Origin: Dolomedes plantarius
Lineage: Eukaryota > Arthropoda > Arachnida > Araneae > Dolomedidae
DNA length: 64,000 nt
Assembly: GCA_907164885.2 (NCBI GenBank)
Contig: OU015503.1
Location: 128,161,396-128,225,395, forward strand
Reading direction: 5' to 3'
The translations under genes and the position numbers were made by a program. Shown piece after piece: positions 44,701-58,221 of the stretch. Position 1 is the first letter of the stretch. Every line of letters begins with the position of its first letter. Below the pieces are notes generated by a model. It was not told the origin of the DNA and did not search any database. It worked only from the letters and a program-made list of their open reading frames with translations.

Positions 44701-47700
44701 GCCCATATTTTAAGAAACGCTGCTTTAAAGATGTGTGAATTTTTATTTGGCTTTTTCGGGAAATTATTGATTTAAAACATTACTTTAAAAATTGATTTTG
44801 TGTATTATACTTTTAATTTCCTTGTTTCAGGTAACTCAATGGATATCACCTACTGGAGTTAAAAGCAAAACTCTTTCAGATAGAGTAGAAAAGCAGCCTG
44901 CTTTAATTTTATTTACTCCTAGAAATCTACTTCTCGATTATTCTCCATATTATTACTTGGTATGTATAACTCCATTTTGTATGCTTATTGTCATTTTAAC
45001 CTGTTAACGAAAAGTTTTCAAATTAGCTTACTTTCGGGCCACAATCTTGTTTAGAGAATTTAATTCTTCCTTGTGTCACTGCTGGCATTAAGAAACTGAA
45101 ATATCTTGCTATAAGCATTTAGATTTGTCCTTTCCTTTGTTTTGTGTACACCTTGAGGAAGATTAATTTTTTATATTTCATAATGGTTTGAACAAAAAGC
45201 ATTTAATAACAAGCCCTTAAAAATAATAAATAAGCATATAATTTTTGTGTGGAAAAATTCTATTAAACTCAATAATCAGTTTTCTCTGTTAAAGAGCCTG
45301 ATTAAATTATATTCATGACTAGCTGAAAACCCGTACTTCGCTATGGAGTACATTCAAATTAAATACAACGGTCAATGTATGCAATTAATGCCAAAAAATA
45401 TATATATAATAAATACGATGATACAATTGATGTAAAAAAAACCAAATAAATATATATTTATAATAAAATCGTAACAGATTTTTATAGACAAAATAATGTA
45501 GAAGAAAATATTCAAATTAATTGTAATAGGAAATATTAAAGAATATAGTACAGTTAATATGGTACAGTTTGAGGAACATAATATCTTTTACTGTATTTTA
45601 ATATTTTTTTGGATAATGTCCAATCGTCTGCCACATTAGCAAGAAATTTTTTTTTTTTTGCCTATTTAGTTGTTATGCACGTGACGATAAATTGATTTAT
45701 TGCACCAGAAAAATAAATCACGTGATCGGCATTTAATAAATTAAATTCTAAAAAATTAATCTTTAAAAATTCACCAAAAATCAGAAAAGGGAGGTAAAGA
45801 TTCGAAAAAGATCTCATTTTGAAGGAATTTTTATGATCTTTCTCGTCATATAAATTTTATAACACTCAAATTATTATTTTAAATGCAAACTTAAAAAAGT
45901 TACAAAAACAGGTTAAAAATTTAATTTAAAAAAATCTAAGAAGAATTTTTGAAAAATCTTTCTTAGTGCACCCCTACACCATAAGAAGAATCGCCATGCA
46001 AAATTTCAGCCCTTTAGGTCCAGCGGTTTGGTCTGTGCGTTGTATGTCAGTCAGTGAATAAGTCAGTTACGGAACTGTTTTATATATATAGATTATTTTG
46101 CTAAATTATTTATAATTCTCAGTTTTGTTGATTATAAATTTAAACCAGATATTTTTAACAGTATCATATTTTGTTTAATTTCATTTCTTATGCATATTGA
46201 AAAAAAATATTGAAAGCAATTTCTCTTCTATAAATGTTTCTGCATATTTTTTTGTTTTTTAAATAATAGGATACTAGCTCTAGAATTGTTATATCCCTGT
46301 TCAAATTCTGTACTGTTGTGTGTGTTTTTATTTGACTTAAATAATCTTTTTCTTTTTCAGTTTAAAGAAATTGCTCTTGATTACAACAACTGTAACAAAT
46401 CCAGTACTGTTGAATCTCTGATCCACCGTCTTGTATTGAAGCGGCATATTTTACAAGAAGAATTTACCAAAGCATTAGACAGATGCCACAGAACTCATTC
46501 AGAATACGATACAAACGTATGCCGCAGAAGGCCCGATCTCTGTGAATTGACTTGCTGTCAGACTCTGAATTTTGACTTACGATTCCATCAATCGTGCCAT
46601 TGTAGAGCTTGTTTGCACCATATCGTCCAAAATATTCAGGAAATGAAGCTTTCTGAGTGTGAAAACACCCTGAGTCTTGTGCTGAAGAATTTCAATATCA
46701 ATGAGCTTCGAAGTTTTCGTAAGTGTAATGACATAGAAGTATCATTTCCTGTCAAATTTGGACCCTACAAGAAGCTCAGTTTTCACTGTGAACTCACTTC
46801 AGCATCTTCAGAACCTACAAAAGTTCAACTCACTGATAAAGAAGTGACTGAACTCAAAGACGATTTCATCTTGACTATGATTCAAAATGGTGAAAAGCGA
46901 ATGTGCCACAGATTGAGGTATGCCCTCAACTATTCGGAGTTGAATTTTCCAAGTTTTCCGTTGCTGGATAACAGTTCAGTGTTAGTTAATTTTACTGGAT
47001 TAGGATGTCAGACAAATAGAACATTGACTTTTATTGCAATGGATGCCATTCTGTACCACAGTTTTGCTGAAAGTTTGGGTATTGATATTTCGAAGAATCA
47101 TCATCAAACTGCAGCAGTTATAGTTGAAGCCATGGTAAGTTCCTTTATGTAATGGCTTAACTCTTTGAATATTTGAAGCTTATTCAATGCTATAAAAGTT
47201 GTTTGTCAATAAAGGAGATTAATCCATTACTGTATTTGCTGGTGTATAAGATGCACTTCCCCTTGGTTATATACATTTTTACAGAAAATTTTTTCCTTGA
47301 ATTTCCATGGTGATTTACTGTACTAATTTTATAGTTATTTATGTCCATAAAAAATGTAACTAGGGAACATTGTAGGTAGGTACCGTTTAGTTAGAATTCT
47401 CAAAACTCAAAAATTCATCTCCATAACTAGATGAAGAATCACTTAGAGCCTCTTCTTCAGAAGCTGAGTCTTTGTATAACAAATCATCCTCTGTTCCATC
47501 AAGTGAGTTACTGATTTCACAAATCTTAAATGACTTCACAACTGTTTCATGTTTCACAGCATTCTATGAAGTTTTAACCCATTCACAAATCAGTGAAATA
47601 CTAGGCTTCACCCTCTTTCCTTATGGTGCCACTTCAAAATCTTGTTGTTGAAATGTGATCATGCATGCACACATTGGATGAATCGTAACTTTAGATCTTG

Positions 47701-48101
47701 GTGGATTTGAACTCTTTATTTTACTGGAATTTCAGTAATGAAGCAAAAAATACAACTTTTTTTACAGAACAGATAAATTTATGGGAACAATTTATTTGAA
47801 ACCACTTTTTCGCAAAAAAATTAAAACACAATAGCAAACTTCTGCATGTATATTAATATAAACCAGAAGTTTTAGACAAACTGAAATTTTAACTCATAAT
47901 TTTGATTACCAACGCACCCATATATTATACGATGTACCCCCATATTTTAGGCGTATTCTGATGGAAAAAGTATGTCCTATATGCCAGCAAATATGGTTAT
48001 TTGAATCACAAGACATGGCTCATAAAAGGCCTATTCAGTGGCTAAAACTTAGACCATTGCGTTTTCGCAGTCGGAATTTTCCACCAGCGTTGTTTTTTCT
48101 T

Positions 48102-48155
<54 letters not shown>

Positions 48156-51100
48156 CGCGTTTTGGAGGATGCACGTTTTGAAGGGACTTCAAAAATTCGA
48201 GTTCAATACAGTTAAATTATTTAAATCAAAATAAATAGCACAAAATAAGTGAAACATAATATTTTTAAGAATACATATATATATTTATATAATGTATAGA
48301 TTTTTTTGGTTCATAAATTTCTTATAGTATGATATATATTAAAGCAATATGATATGCATAAACCCACTTCAGTCTTTACACCATATAGTCTATTCATCAC
48401 TTAATCAATTATAGTCTTTTCATCACTTTTGTCATCAAATAAATCTATATATCACTCTCGGAATCACTTGAAATGTCAGTTCAAATAGCCTTTAGCTTTC
48501 GAAAACCCAAAGCTACCACTATTTAATACTGCATTTATTCTCAAAATAATCATCTAAAAATCTATTTCCTATCAGGAGAAATTGTATTGAAATGCCATAA
48601 AGTGTTAAAATCAATTTAGAACACGTTAAACATGTTTATAACAGGCAAAACAGGAAAGCATTCCACGTTTTGAAGACTGGAGGAAAAGCAAAGGTTTACC
48701 TGTTTCACCAGACACCAGGCTTTTTAGAGTCACATTTTAGAAATCTGCTGATTCAACTGGCATAGGCTAAAATAATTGTTGGGCATAAGGCAAGTTTGCC
48801 GTTTGTCAAAGCCCAGCAATTAAATTAGTTAATAACAGTATATCCTGTTATGCAGAGGAAGCGTGATATGGTAAATTAAGATGGCTATGTTTCTTTAACT
48901 TTACAAAATAAATTATATATACGGGAACTAGGAATAATGCATGTTATGTATTGAGTTAAAACATATTGCAACATAAAATAACAATAACTAATTACTTTAT
49001 TCGTAATATAAACATAATAACACACAAAGAAATGTCAAATATAAATTATTAAGTACAGAAAATAAACGATGTACGTTACCAGTACAGATGAAATACGCAC
49101 GTATCCACGTAATAGTATCATTTTGTATCAATATATAATTACATAGAATAAAGAGACTTGTCAGTATCTGAAAAACAATACTGTTGACAGGCATAGAAAA
49201 ATTTAAGTGATGATAAATAAGTTGCATGGAGAATGTACTACTAAAGTTGTTTAGCCCTTAAAAATAACATACGTGGTTGCATAGCTTAAAACCTAGCAGG
49301 TTGCACCAAAAACAGCATGCAAAAATAAGTTAAATAGAGACGGCTGCAGGCTCCTGATAAGACACAGATTAAAGTCTGTTTGCCATGGCAATAAAAGCCC
49401 AGTCATTAAATTAGTGGCAGACCACACACATCCAGCTGTAAGCTCAAACGAGCAAACAAGTATCCGAGAAACAGCATAGCCCCCCCCCCCCCCTCGTACT
49501 TAACTACGGGAACTTATATGATCACAGTTATTAATCACAGGAAGTGATATGATCACAGTGAATTTCTAGTGATATTATCTTAGTGGAAGAAATACGCTAG
49601 GTAGGCAATAAGGGGGTAGCAAACTCACGTTTTGTTAACAATAATTCACAAGATTTGTTTGTGTATTTCTTAGCAAATGAAACTCATTAGGAAAAAGTAG
49701 AGAAATGTTTGAATTTTAGGCCTTCTGGTATGAAAATAAAACTTCATTTTAGATATGTTATAAGGGTATGGCTCTGAGACTTGCTTAATAGCAGATTAAA
49801 ATTTCTGTATATGACCTAGTTGCACAGTTTGTTTTAAAAGAGTATTTGTAAAAGAATTTCTCAGTCAATCCTTGGGATATTATTCAATTGCAGACTCTCG
49901 TACATTTTTAAGTTTGTACTGTGTATACAATAGTAAATGATATTGTATATTGTATGTAACATCTTTAAAACACAAAGTTTCAACCTTAATATAAAATGTA
50001 AAATACTCTTGTCAATGAGGAGAGCATTACAAATATTTTCATTGTAGTATATTGAATCAATTATATCCAATTCAAAATTTGTCTACGATGATGTGTAACA
50101 CCTATGATGGTGACTTTGTTATTAAGATTTTTGTAAAACCTACAAAGTGGGTATTATTTTGTATATTTTAAATGATTTAAAATTCAATGATAGAGAAGAC
50201 TTGAAGATGTGAGATTGTTTTAAATGTGTGTTGTGAATCGTTACTATTCTATGTTCAAATGCTTTTAACTTTTTTTTCATTGAAATGTCAAAGTAAGGTC
50301 TTTCTTATTTTATTTCTTAGTCATTTCCATTTTTTCTAGCAAGAAAGTCAATATGTTTTAAATGACCTGATAAACAAAAAAGTATTAGGTAAGTTTTCAT
50401 TAATTTGTATTAAATTTATGTGCAACATTATGCGTCTTGATTTGTGTGACTATTTGTTGCGCTTGTTTCATAGTTGCTATGTATTTTCAGTTGAGTTTAT
50501 AAGAAATTTCACCACTGGAGATTTAGATCGCCATCTTCGCATGCCGGTTCGGAAGTTACCTGATTGTTTAAATGAAGGAGATACAAATATATGTGTTGAG
50601 GAAGTTACCACTTCTACGTTTTCTGACATTGTACTGAATGATTCGAAGGTAACGAATAGTTATTATCCTTTTTGTGTGTGTGTGTAAGAACCAAACTACA
50701 TGCTTTTATCTAACTGTTAAAATAATTCATAAATACCGGACAAATTGTTTCCATTCAGGAAATTATTTTTCTCTATTTTGTTGTAGTAATGTGGAAGGCT
50801 TGCTCTGCACAGCTCAAATGAAATGAGAGTTTGGGTCCTTAGACATGTAAAGCATCTTATTTGTAAGCATGCAGTCGATTAGAATATCCATCAAATAAGC
50901 TGAGGTAGACATTGAAAAAGAAACAACTTTGAGTATCAATGACTTTCCACCTAACTGTTCGTTTGTTTATTCTTGACATTTTTTCATTGTTATTTTGTGA
51001 AATACCAGTTTATCCCTTTGAAAACTTATCCTAGCAATTTAAAACATAGTGTATGTCTAGACAGGTAGTTTTGAATATCTGTGTGCTAGGCAGTCATAGA

Positions 51101-54100
51101 AACTCAAGGTGAGGAGTAATGAGAATATGAACACTTTTGTATGTGGTTAAAGGCTTTTTTTGATTTTGGCAGCATCTGGAATTTATTTTATGTCTTCTGG
51201 GTATACTTGTGTTAAATAAGCTTGGGGCCTGTTGATTTTGGAAGCATCTCTGATTTATTTTATGGAAATACAGTGTTTCACAGTGGATGAGCTCACATGT
51301 TATAAAATGTCAGTCAATAGTAAGGTTTTTTTTTTTAAAATCTTAATTTGGTATTTTTCCAGCAGAAAATAAACCTAATAGATATGATTTTGACATGGTA
51401 GACACATCTTTTGTCTTTGACAAACTGCTTATCTTACTCAAAGTAAGAAAGCAGACAAGAATACAAGCTGCAGCATGTTAGAGTGTTTTGATTCTTTGCT
51501 TGGTCTAAATCTATTTTGTAAAGAGACAGAATTGACTGATTACAAGTATGCAAAATCTTCGGGTTACAAATCTGAAATGTGGATGAAGGGTTAATTATAT
51601 GAATCCTTCATCAATCACTGTTAATTTTAGTCTCAATAGTTTGTAAAAATGTGTGGCAGCTTGTTTACAAAATTCTGTATTCAGAATAAATTTTTCAAAA
51701 GTTACTATTTAAATGATTTTACTGATTAAGATACAGTATTTATTTTCTTTAAGTAACCATTTTTATTTTTGATTTTCCATGAACAGTAAGGACTATATAT
51801 ATTTCCTCTCTGATTTCAGAACAGTTAAATGTGCAGGAATCAGGGCCTTATTTTTTCAAACTTTTTCCATATTAGAAGTCTATATAAGGGAAGGGGTTGG
51901 CAATATGGTGCCTGCAAAACAATTTTAAAGTGCCCGCCATTGAACTATATAACTTTTAGATATTTGAACAACAAACACTCATAGTTGTAATGAATAATTT
52001 TAGTAAAAAAAATTAAAAATTAAAAACTGAGCAACCTACTCTTTCGACAGTGTCGCTCTCGCCTCCCAGAGAGTCAGCTTCTTTTTCCTGCTCTCAAATT
52101 GAACTCTCTTTACACGTCAACATATGCTTGTGAATTTTTGTTTTTCAATATCAAATACTTAAAATTAAAGTACCAATCAAGCCTCGCTGACTCTCATTTA
52201 GATAAATGCCCGAGAACTGGGAATTCAACTTATGTGCCACATTATAAAGAGTTGGCTGCAGATTTGTAATGTCAAATATCACATAAATTATCAAATTTAA
52301 GACAGTTTTGTTTAAATTGAAATTTGAATTTATGTATTTAAAATTTATGTTGCATTAATATTTTCTTGCTTAAATATTACCCCCCAGGGCCCAATTTAGA
52401 AAATTCTGGACTAGGTGCGACTTGTGATGGGGGCCCCTTAACACTGATGTGAGCATAAAATTTCCAAAATTGACACAAAAAAAATAATCATGAATCATTG
52501 TGAAAGTACCATTTTACCAAGAATGGGCTATTTGAAGCGTAGAAGCCTAGAACATTATCAAATAACAAAAAGCAATATAACATATTAACTTCATCATTAA
52601 AACACCAATACAATGCAACCAGAAAAACTTATTAATCCCTTATATACACTATAACATACATATGATGAACCAATCAATCAATTAAATTTGAAAGGATATA
52701 TAAAAAAAATTGTATTAAAAAAGGTAAAATAAAAAAAATTGTATTAAAAAAGGTAAAATAAAAAAAATTGAATTGGGAATTTTTATTTTTTTTCCTTTTA
52801 AAATTAAAATTTTTTGGGGCCCCCAACATTTGGGGGACCCCGAGGCCTAATGGAAAATCAGAGCCTGCCCTTCCTCCTCTTCAACCTGCGATGCCCGCAA
52901 ACTCTCGCATTTCTGAAGTATGCCCTACTAGTAATCGTAAGTACTGAAGTAAGTTCTGATACTATTGACACCTGGTCTGGATAAGTTGGAAGTTACTGAA
53001 GCAATAATCTGGTTACACAGATTACTTTGTCAGAATAAAAACCTGCTGTACCCAATCACTCAGCTGTATCTTTTGCCGTATTTACTGCAGACATGACCAT
53101 AGTGTTTTGTTTTTGTTCTACTCTACTCATTTTAGTGATGATAAAGTTAAGAGGATTAACCATCTTCAACACTTAGATGTTTTATTATTTATTACACAGT
53201 AATAAAAAGGAACCAGGCATATCTGTTAGACAAAATGAAAGTGATAGCAAATACTAGATTATAGCTTGTGTATGAAATGAATATTAGCTAGTATATTCCA
53301 TCCCAGCAGAAACAAAAAAATTCATTTTCCTTTCTAAGGGCTCTGAAAGTCAATAAGTTACCCTACGCAACAATAATGCGTATGCCCATTTGATTGGTTC
53401 ATTTGCTTTAGGAAGGTTTTTAAATCCAGCAATCACTTTTTAATAATAGTAGTAATAATGACAAATTAGACTACTATTGTTAAAATTGGATTGAATAGCA
53501 TACTGGTTTGCAGAAAAGGAAGGATGAACAAATATAAAGCCTTGTATTAACCCTCTAATGGTAGAGTGGTTTGAGACAAAATAGATGGTACAGTCGGGTT
53601 GGATCCGACCCAATGTCTTTTTTGATGAGATTTTTGGTATAAATAAGTATACAATAAGCATTTTTGTTGTATAATAACATTTATTGATAATATTTTGCAT
53701 GAAATAAATACCTTTTTATAGATAAAAAGACCAGTGAATTGTAATTTTGTTAAACAAAGGAAATCTCTCTGGCATTTACATAGAATGTTGTATATAATAG
53801 GTCTAATATGTAATTAGTCTTGTACCTAGTTTTAGAAGTTACTGAACCAAATTTCCGAGCACAAAAATGTAAAAAATAATATATACAGGTAACCCTCTTA
53901 TAACACAGTAGATAGGTTCCTAGAAAATGCCGTGTTGTGTGAAACTGTGTTATGAGAGACTCAGAACCAGTACAAAAAGGGAGGTTACGTTCCAAAAACT
54001 TATTTAAAAACAAACTTTTTTTTTAAATTCCATATAAACAGCATAATGTTTATTAAAAATATAAATGTATATATTACACAAAACGAAAAAATATTATTTT

Positions 54101-55450
54101 CATTTAATGCGACCTTAATTTAATAAATTTCTTCCCCATCACTGCTCAGTACAATCAAACGAGAACATTTTTTCGGTTGAACGATATCACCTACACTTTC
54201 AAAACCTTTTTCTTCATTTAGATTTCTTGCACCTTCTACCCTCTATAAAAAATCTATAATTTTGATTTGTTTGCTACTTGTAAAAACAACAGTTTTATTT
54301 TTCATTGTAGATATCACGGTATAGAGATACATAATTTTTGTAGTTCCCTTTTGAATTTTCGGCTTCTTTCAGCGGAAGGGTCTGCATTCAAGAAAAATGA
54401 TTCAAGATTTTCAGCTAAGCTTAGGTCATCTTGTCATTTTATAGAGTTATAAATGAATAAATTATAATTTGTTGATACATTTTCATGTAAAGGCACTATA
54501 GTTCATTATTCCTTCCCGTCATTATTTTAAGGTAATTTAGCTTTTAAATGTGTTAAACAAAAATCATGTTATCTAGTGCTGTGTAAGTACAGTGTTGTAC
54601 AAAGGGTTTCGAAATTTTTTTATCGTGTTAGAGCAAAACCGTATTACAGGTTGCAGTGTTATACAAGGGTTCCCACAATTTATCCTATCGTGTTAGAGCG
54701 AAACTGTGCTGTAGGAGGGCTACATGTACTGACATTTTGGGGATAAAATTGAAATAATTAATTTTTTTAAATGACTAGTGATCATGAATAACGTTTTCCA
54801 ACAAAGACACTCATATTTACTGCAAATGCTCCAACACCTGATGCAAGACTGCCTGGTTGGGTTCCTTGTCAACTTGATCTCTTTCAGTGAGAGGGGAGAA
54901 CACAACTCTGGGTTGGATCCAACCCCCACTGTACCATTAGAGGGTTAAGGCTGATGTGTACTGGATTCGTTCACCTCAATGTTATAAATTATGCCCGCCA
55001 TCGTCTTTTCAGACATAAGGCGTCAACAGGGAAAGGGGGAGAACCCGAAAGTTATCACCAAGTAAAGAGGGGCTCCCCAGTCATGTGCATAGTATTGCAG
55101 AGTTTAATTCTATAAAGATGGGTCTGCAAGTAATCATGTCTAGTGATGACTGTAAAACACTTTGGGGAGCATGTCTCTGCATATCAAGTAGACAAGACCA
55201 AAATTTTCCGTCAGATAACTCTTTAAGAGTAGAAATTCTTTTGTGTCGGATATTGCTTGACATTTCGAAGAGGAGTCGAGAGTAGGGTTGCCGACTTTTT
55301 CTGTGACAAATAGCTCAAAACTGAACATCATCATTATCAGCCAGCCATTACCTAGTTTTAAGAGGAAACTTTTTATGTATGAAAAAATTATAATACAGAT
55401 TTTTTAAAATTTATTTTTTATATTTTTTATTTTAACTATTATAGAAACTT

Positions 55451-55496
<46 letters not shown>

Positions 55497-58146
55497 CATA
55501 ATAATAATAATAATAATAAAAATTTTAAATCTTATAATAACAAATTTAACGTTATATTTTTATGAGTTTTTCCAATAATATTTTCTCTCACTTTTTGTTG
55601 CAATCACCAATTCTTTCACAAGTGAGTCCGTATGCAAATTCTGCACACGATTCACTATTAAGTCATATTTGCAATTCTGCCTTCACTAAGTCGATATTCA
55701 TGTTATTCCTGGCCTTCGTCCACACACTGTTCATGTGACTAAATACTCTCTCTGGGTAAGCATTACTCTCAGGGAATGGACAAAATAAAAGATACAATTT
55801 TCATCAGCTCGACCAATTTTTCATACTTTTTGAAATACTCTGCCCATAGTTTGTCATCGTTTTGCTCTTTGTTCAGAGCAGGAAAAAACAATCCAAGTTC
55901 TGTATATTCATTATATAACATATCGATGTCAATTTTGATTTGTAATATATTTGGGATAATGGATAATTGCTCTCATGTCAATTCAAAACATTCTTTCTTT
56001 TTCTTTAAAGAAAGACATTTTATTTTGTCAATTTCAATTTTTTTTAAAAAATGGAATAGTTTCTGCTAAATTCCGGAACAATTTAGCATTCATCTGGGAT
56101 CAGGGACTCCGATCCCGGCCAATCCGGAACAGTTGGCAACCCTAGTCGGGAGACAAGGTGGATTAGCGTCAAAGCCTCCTTAGCTAACAAGTCAGCTTGC
56201 TCATTGCCATAAATGCTGCAATGGCTAGGAATCCATTGGAAGAGGGCCTCTTTTCCAGTACTAAGAGGGTACTACGTTAAGGTCATATTTTGTCCATAGG
56301 TTAACATGCATAAAATATGTCTACTATTCACAGCTCTATAAATGCCAATCATCCAATAAAAAATAGCTTTTGCAGATAGCCCAAACTTTTCTGCACCTTG
56401 GAACAGGATTCATTTTATAAATTTTGTCCACCAAAGGAATGAATGAGAGTTGCGAACACAATAGACTAGATTTTTACCTCGAATCATTTAAATTAAAAAA
56501 TATTATCAATTTTTTTTTTAAATGAAAAATGCCCCAAGGTGTCAAATTTCGTACTCTATTATGGAGTTAAAAAAAATATTGAATCCAAGTCAGCCATCCT
56601 TGGATACATTTTCTCCACAGGGTTAACATGGAGGTGAGCGAATCCAATAGGGTTAGTACCAGCAGCCTTAACTGTGCAAAATATTTGAATTCAATTTGTG
56701 TGAGTAGTTTTAAAGTATATAGTGCATAGGAAATAAATGTTCTTTTGTTGCTGCAAATTAGATTAAAACTTTCAAAGCAACTGATTCTCAACTTAGACAG
56801 GATATTTTCAAAATTTCATCTAATGAATATTGTCTCTCTCTTGACTTCATTACACCTAATTCTGTTTTTACTCGATAGATACATTCCTTAAGAATACGTG
56901 TAAAAAAAGACATTGTATCTATGGAAGAAAAAAAGATTGGTTCCGAGTCAAAAAAATCAGTAAAAATAATTTTTAAAAGCCATATGAACATATTAATTTT
57001 AAGCTTATTTTATTTCAACAAAATACACATGTAATAATATGTAATGAAAATGACAAAAATTCGTCATGAACATATTCGTCATAAAAAAATCTGTTTTACA
57101 CATAATTTTTTTTTTTATTATTCATATTCACTTTCTGACAATAAATGGCGCATACGTTTGCGTACGACTGGAATATCACTACTATCACTAGATATGTTGT
57201 ATCTTCTTCCTTTATTTATTAAATTCTCTCTGTGATATCTTGAGCAAAATCAGCAGGAGTCTCCTTTGGTGCCAATGATTCACTTGTTTTACGGACGAAT
57301 TCAGTTATTAACCGTTGTGCTCGTGTTTTGGTTAGGGCATTCAACGTAAGAGGCTGTCAACAACTCCAGGTGACGTTGAAACCTCCCAGCGCATTCCTCA
57401 TTAGGGTCATGTTTGACAAAATGATTACCCCATTTTTTGGCCAGTTCCAGACCTTCTTTTATTAAATCTGCATTTAGAACAGGATCATTTTCTCCAGTTT
57501 TGATAGAATAAATGAAAGTATTTTTGCAGACTGAATTCTTGAATCAAAACAGAACTGGATACACTATCTTCAAAAATAATATGCCTCAAATAAAATTTTG
57601 TTTTCTTAGAATTTAGACAAAAAAAAAAAATGAGAAATTGAATTTGTGTAAAAGAGGTTCATGCAGAAACAGAATTAGATGTATATGTAGATTTTACTGT
57701 AGTATAGTCTTAGTCTCTAACTTCAAACCTTGATATTTATAGTTTTCATGCATTGTGCTAGGTTTTCTTTGGTTTTGTGGCATGTATCTGAGATATTATG
57801 CATTTTCCCGTAGAAAGCTCTACATTTTAATCATTCCTCCCCTTGTATCATTAATGTCATTGTATATCTAATGACATTTATGGACAAAATGCATTTTTTT
57901 TTTTACCATACTGAGTTTTCTAGAGTATGTATTAATTTCTAATCATTTTCATCTGACTATTCAACATTTTTATTGAGATTTCATGGTGTCTTGAGCATGT
58001 GAAATCAAAGTCAAGATGAACAGTGCATGTTATAAATGGAAAATCTGTTTGTTTTTTAATGTTTTTTCTGATACTCTGGTTATCTCTAGGGATACATAAA
58101 TTTCGCAACAAAAAAATTACAATATATAAAATTTCCCATTTATTTG

Positions 58147-58221
<75 letters not shown>

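Larger units (their letters stand above)
54955..56275 (-). mobile_element. LINE fragment (RNase H region), split by a hAT element
   Basis: On the minus strand ~56265-56153 reads LFQWIPSHCSIYGNEQADLL, the RNase H block of I/Jockey-superclade LINEs. Beyond the hAT insertion, 55263-55081 reads MSSNIRHKRISTLKELSDGK and onward to a stop. The two parts join cleanly once the hAT and one TSD copy are removed. 5' and 3' limits are approximate. Confidence 0.75.

Noticed and set aside
46286..46360. Upstream extension of the 288-codon frame over exon 8
   Set aside because: A TTTTTCAG acceptor at 46353-46360 and phase agreement with exon 7 show that the exon starts at 46361; the extension is intron.
51890..52867. 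Larger hAT element around the family B MITE
   Set aside because: A hAT-like left end at 51892 has no matching right end or TSD.
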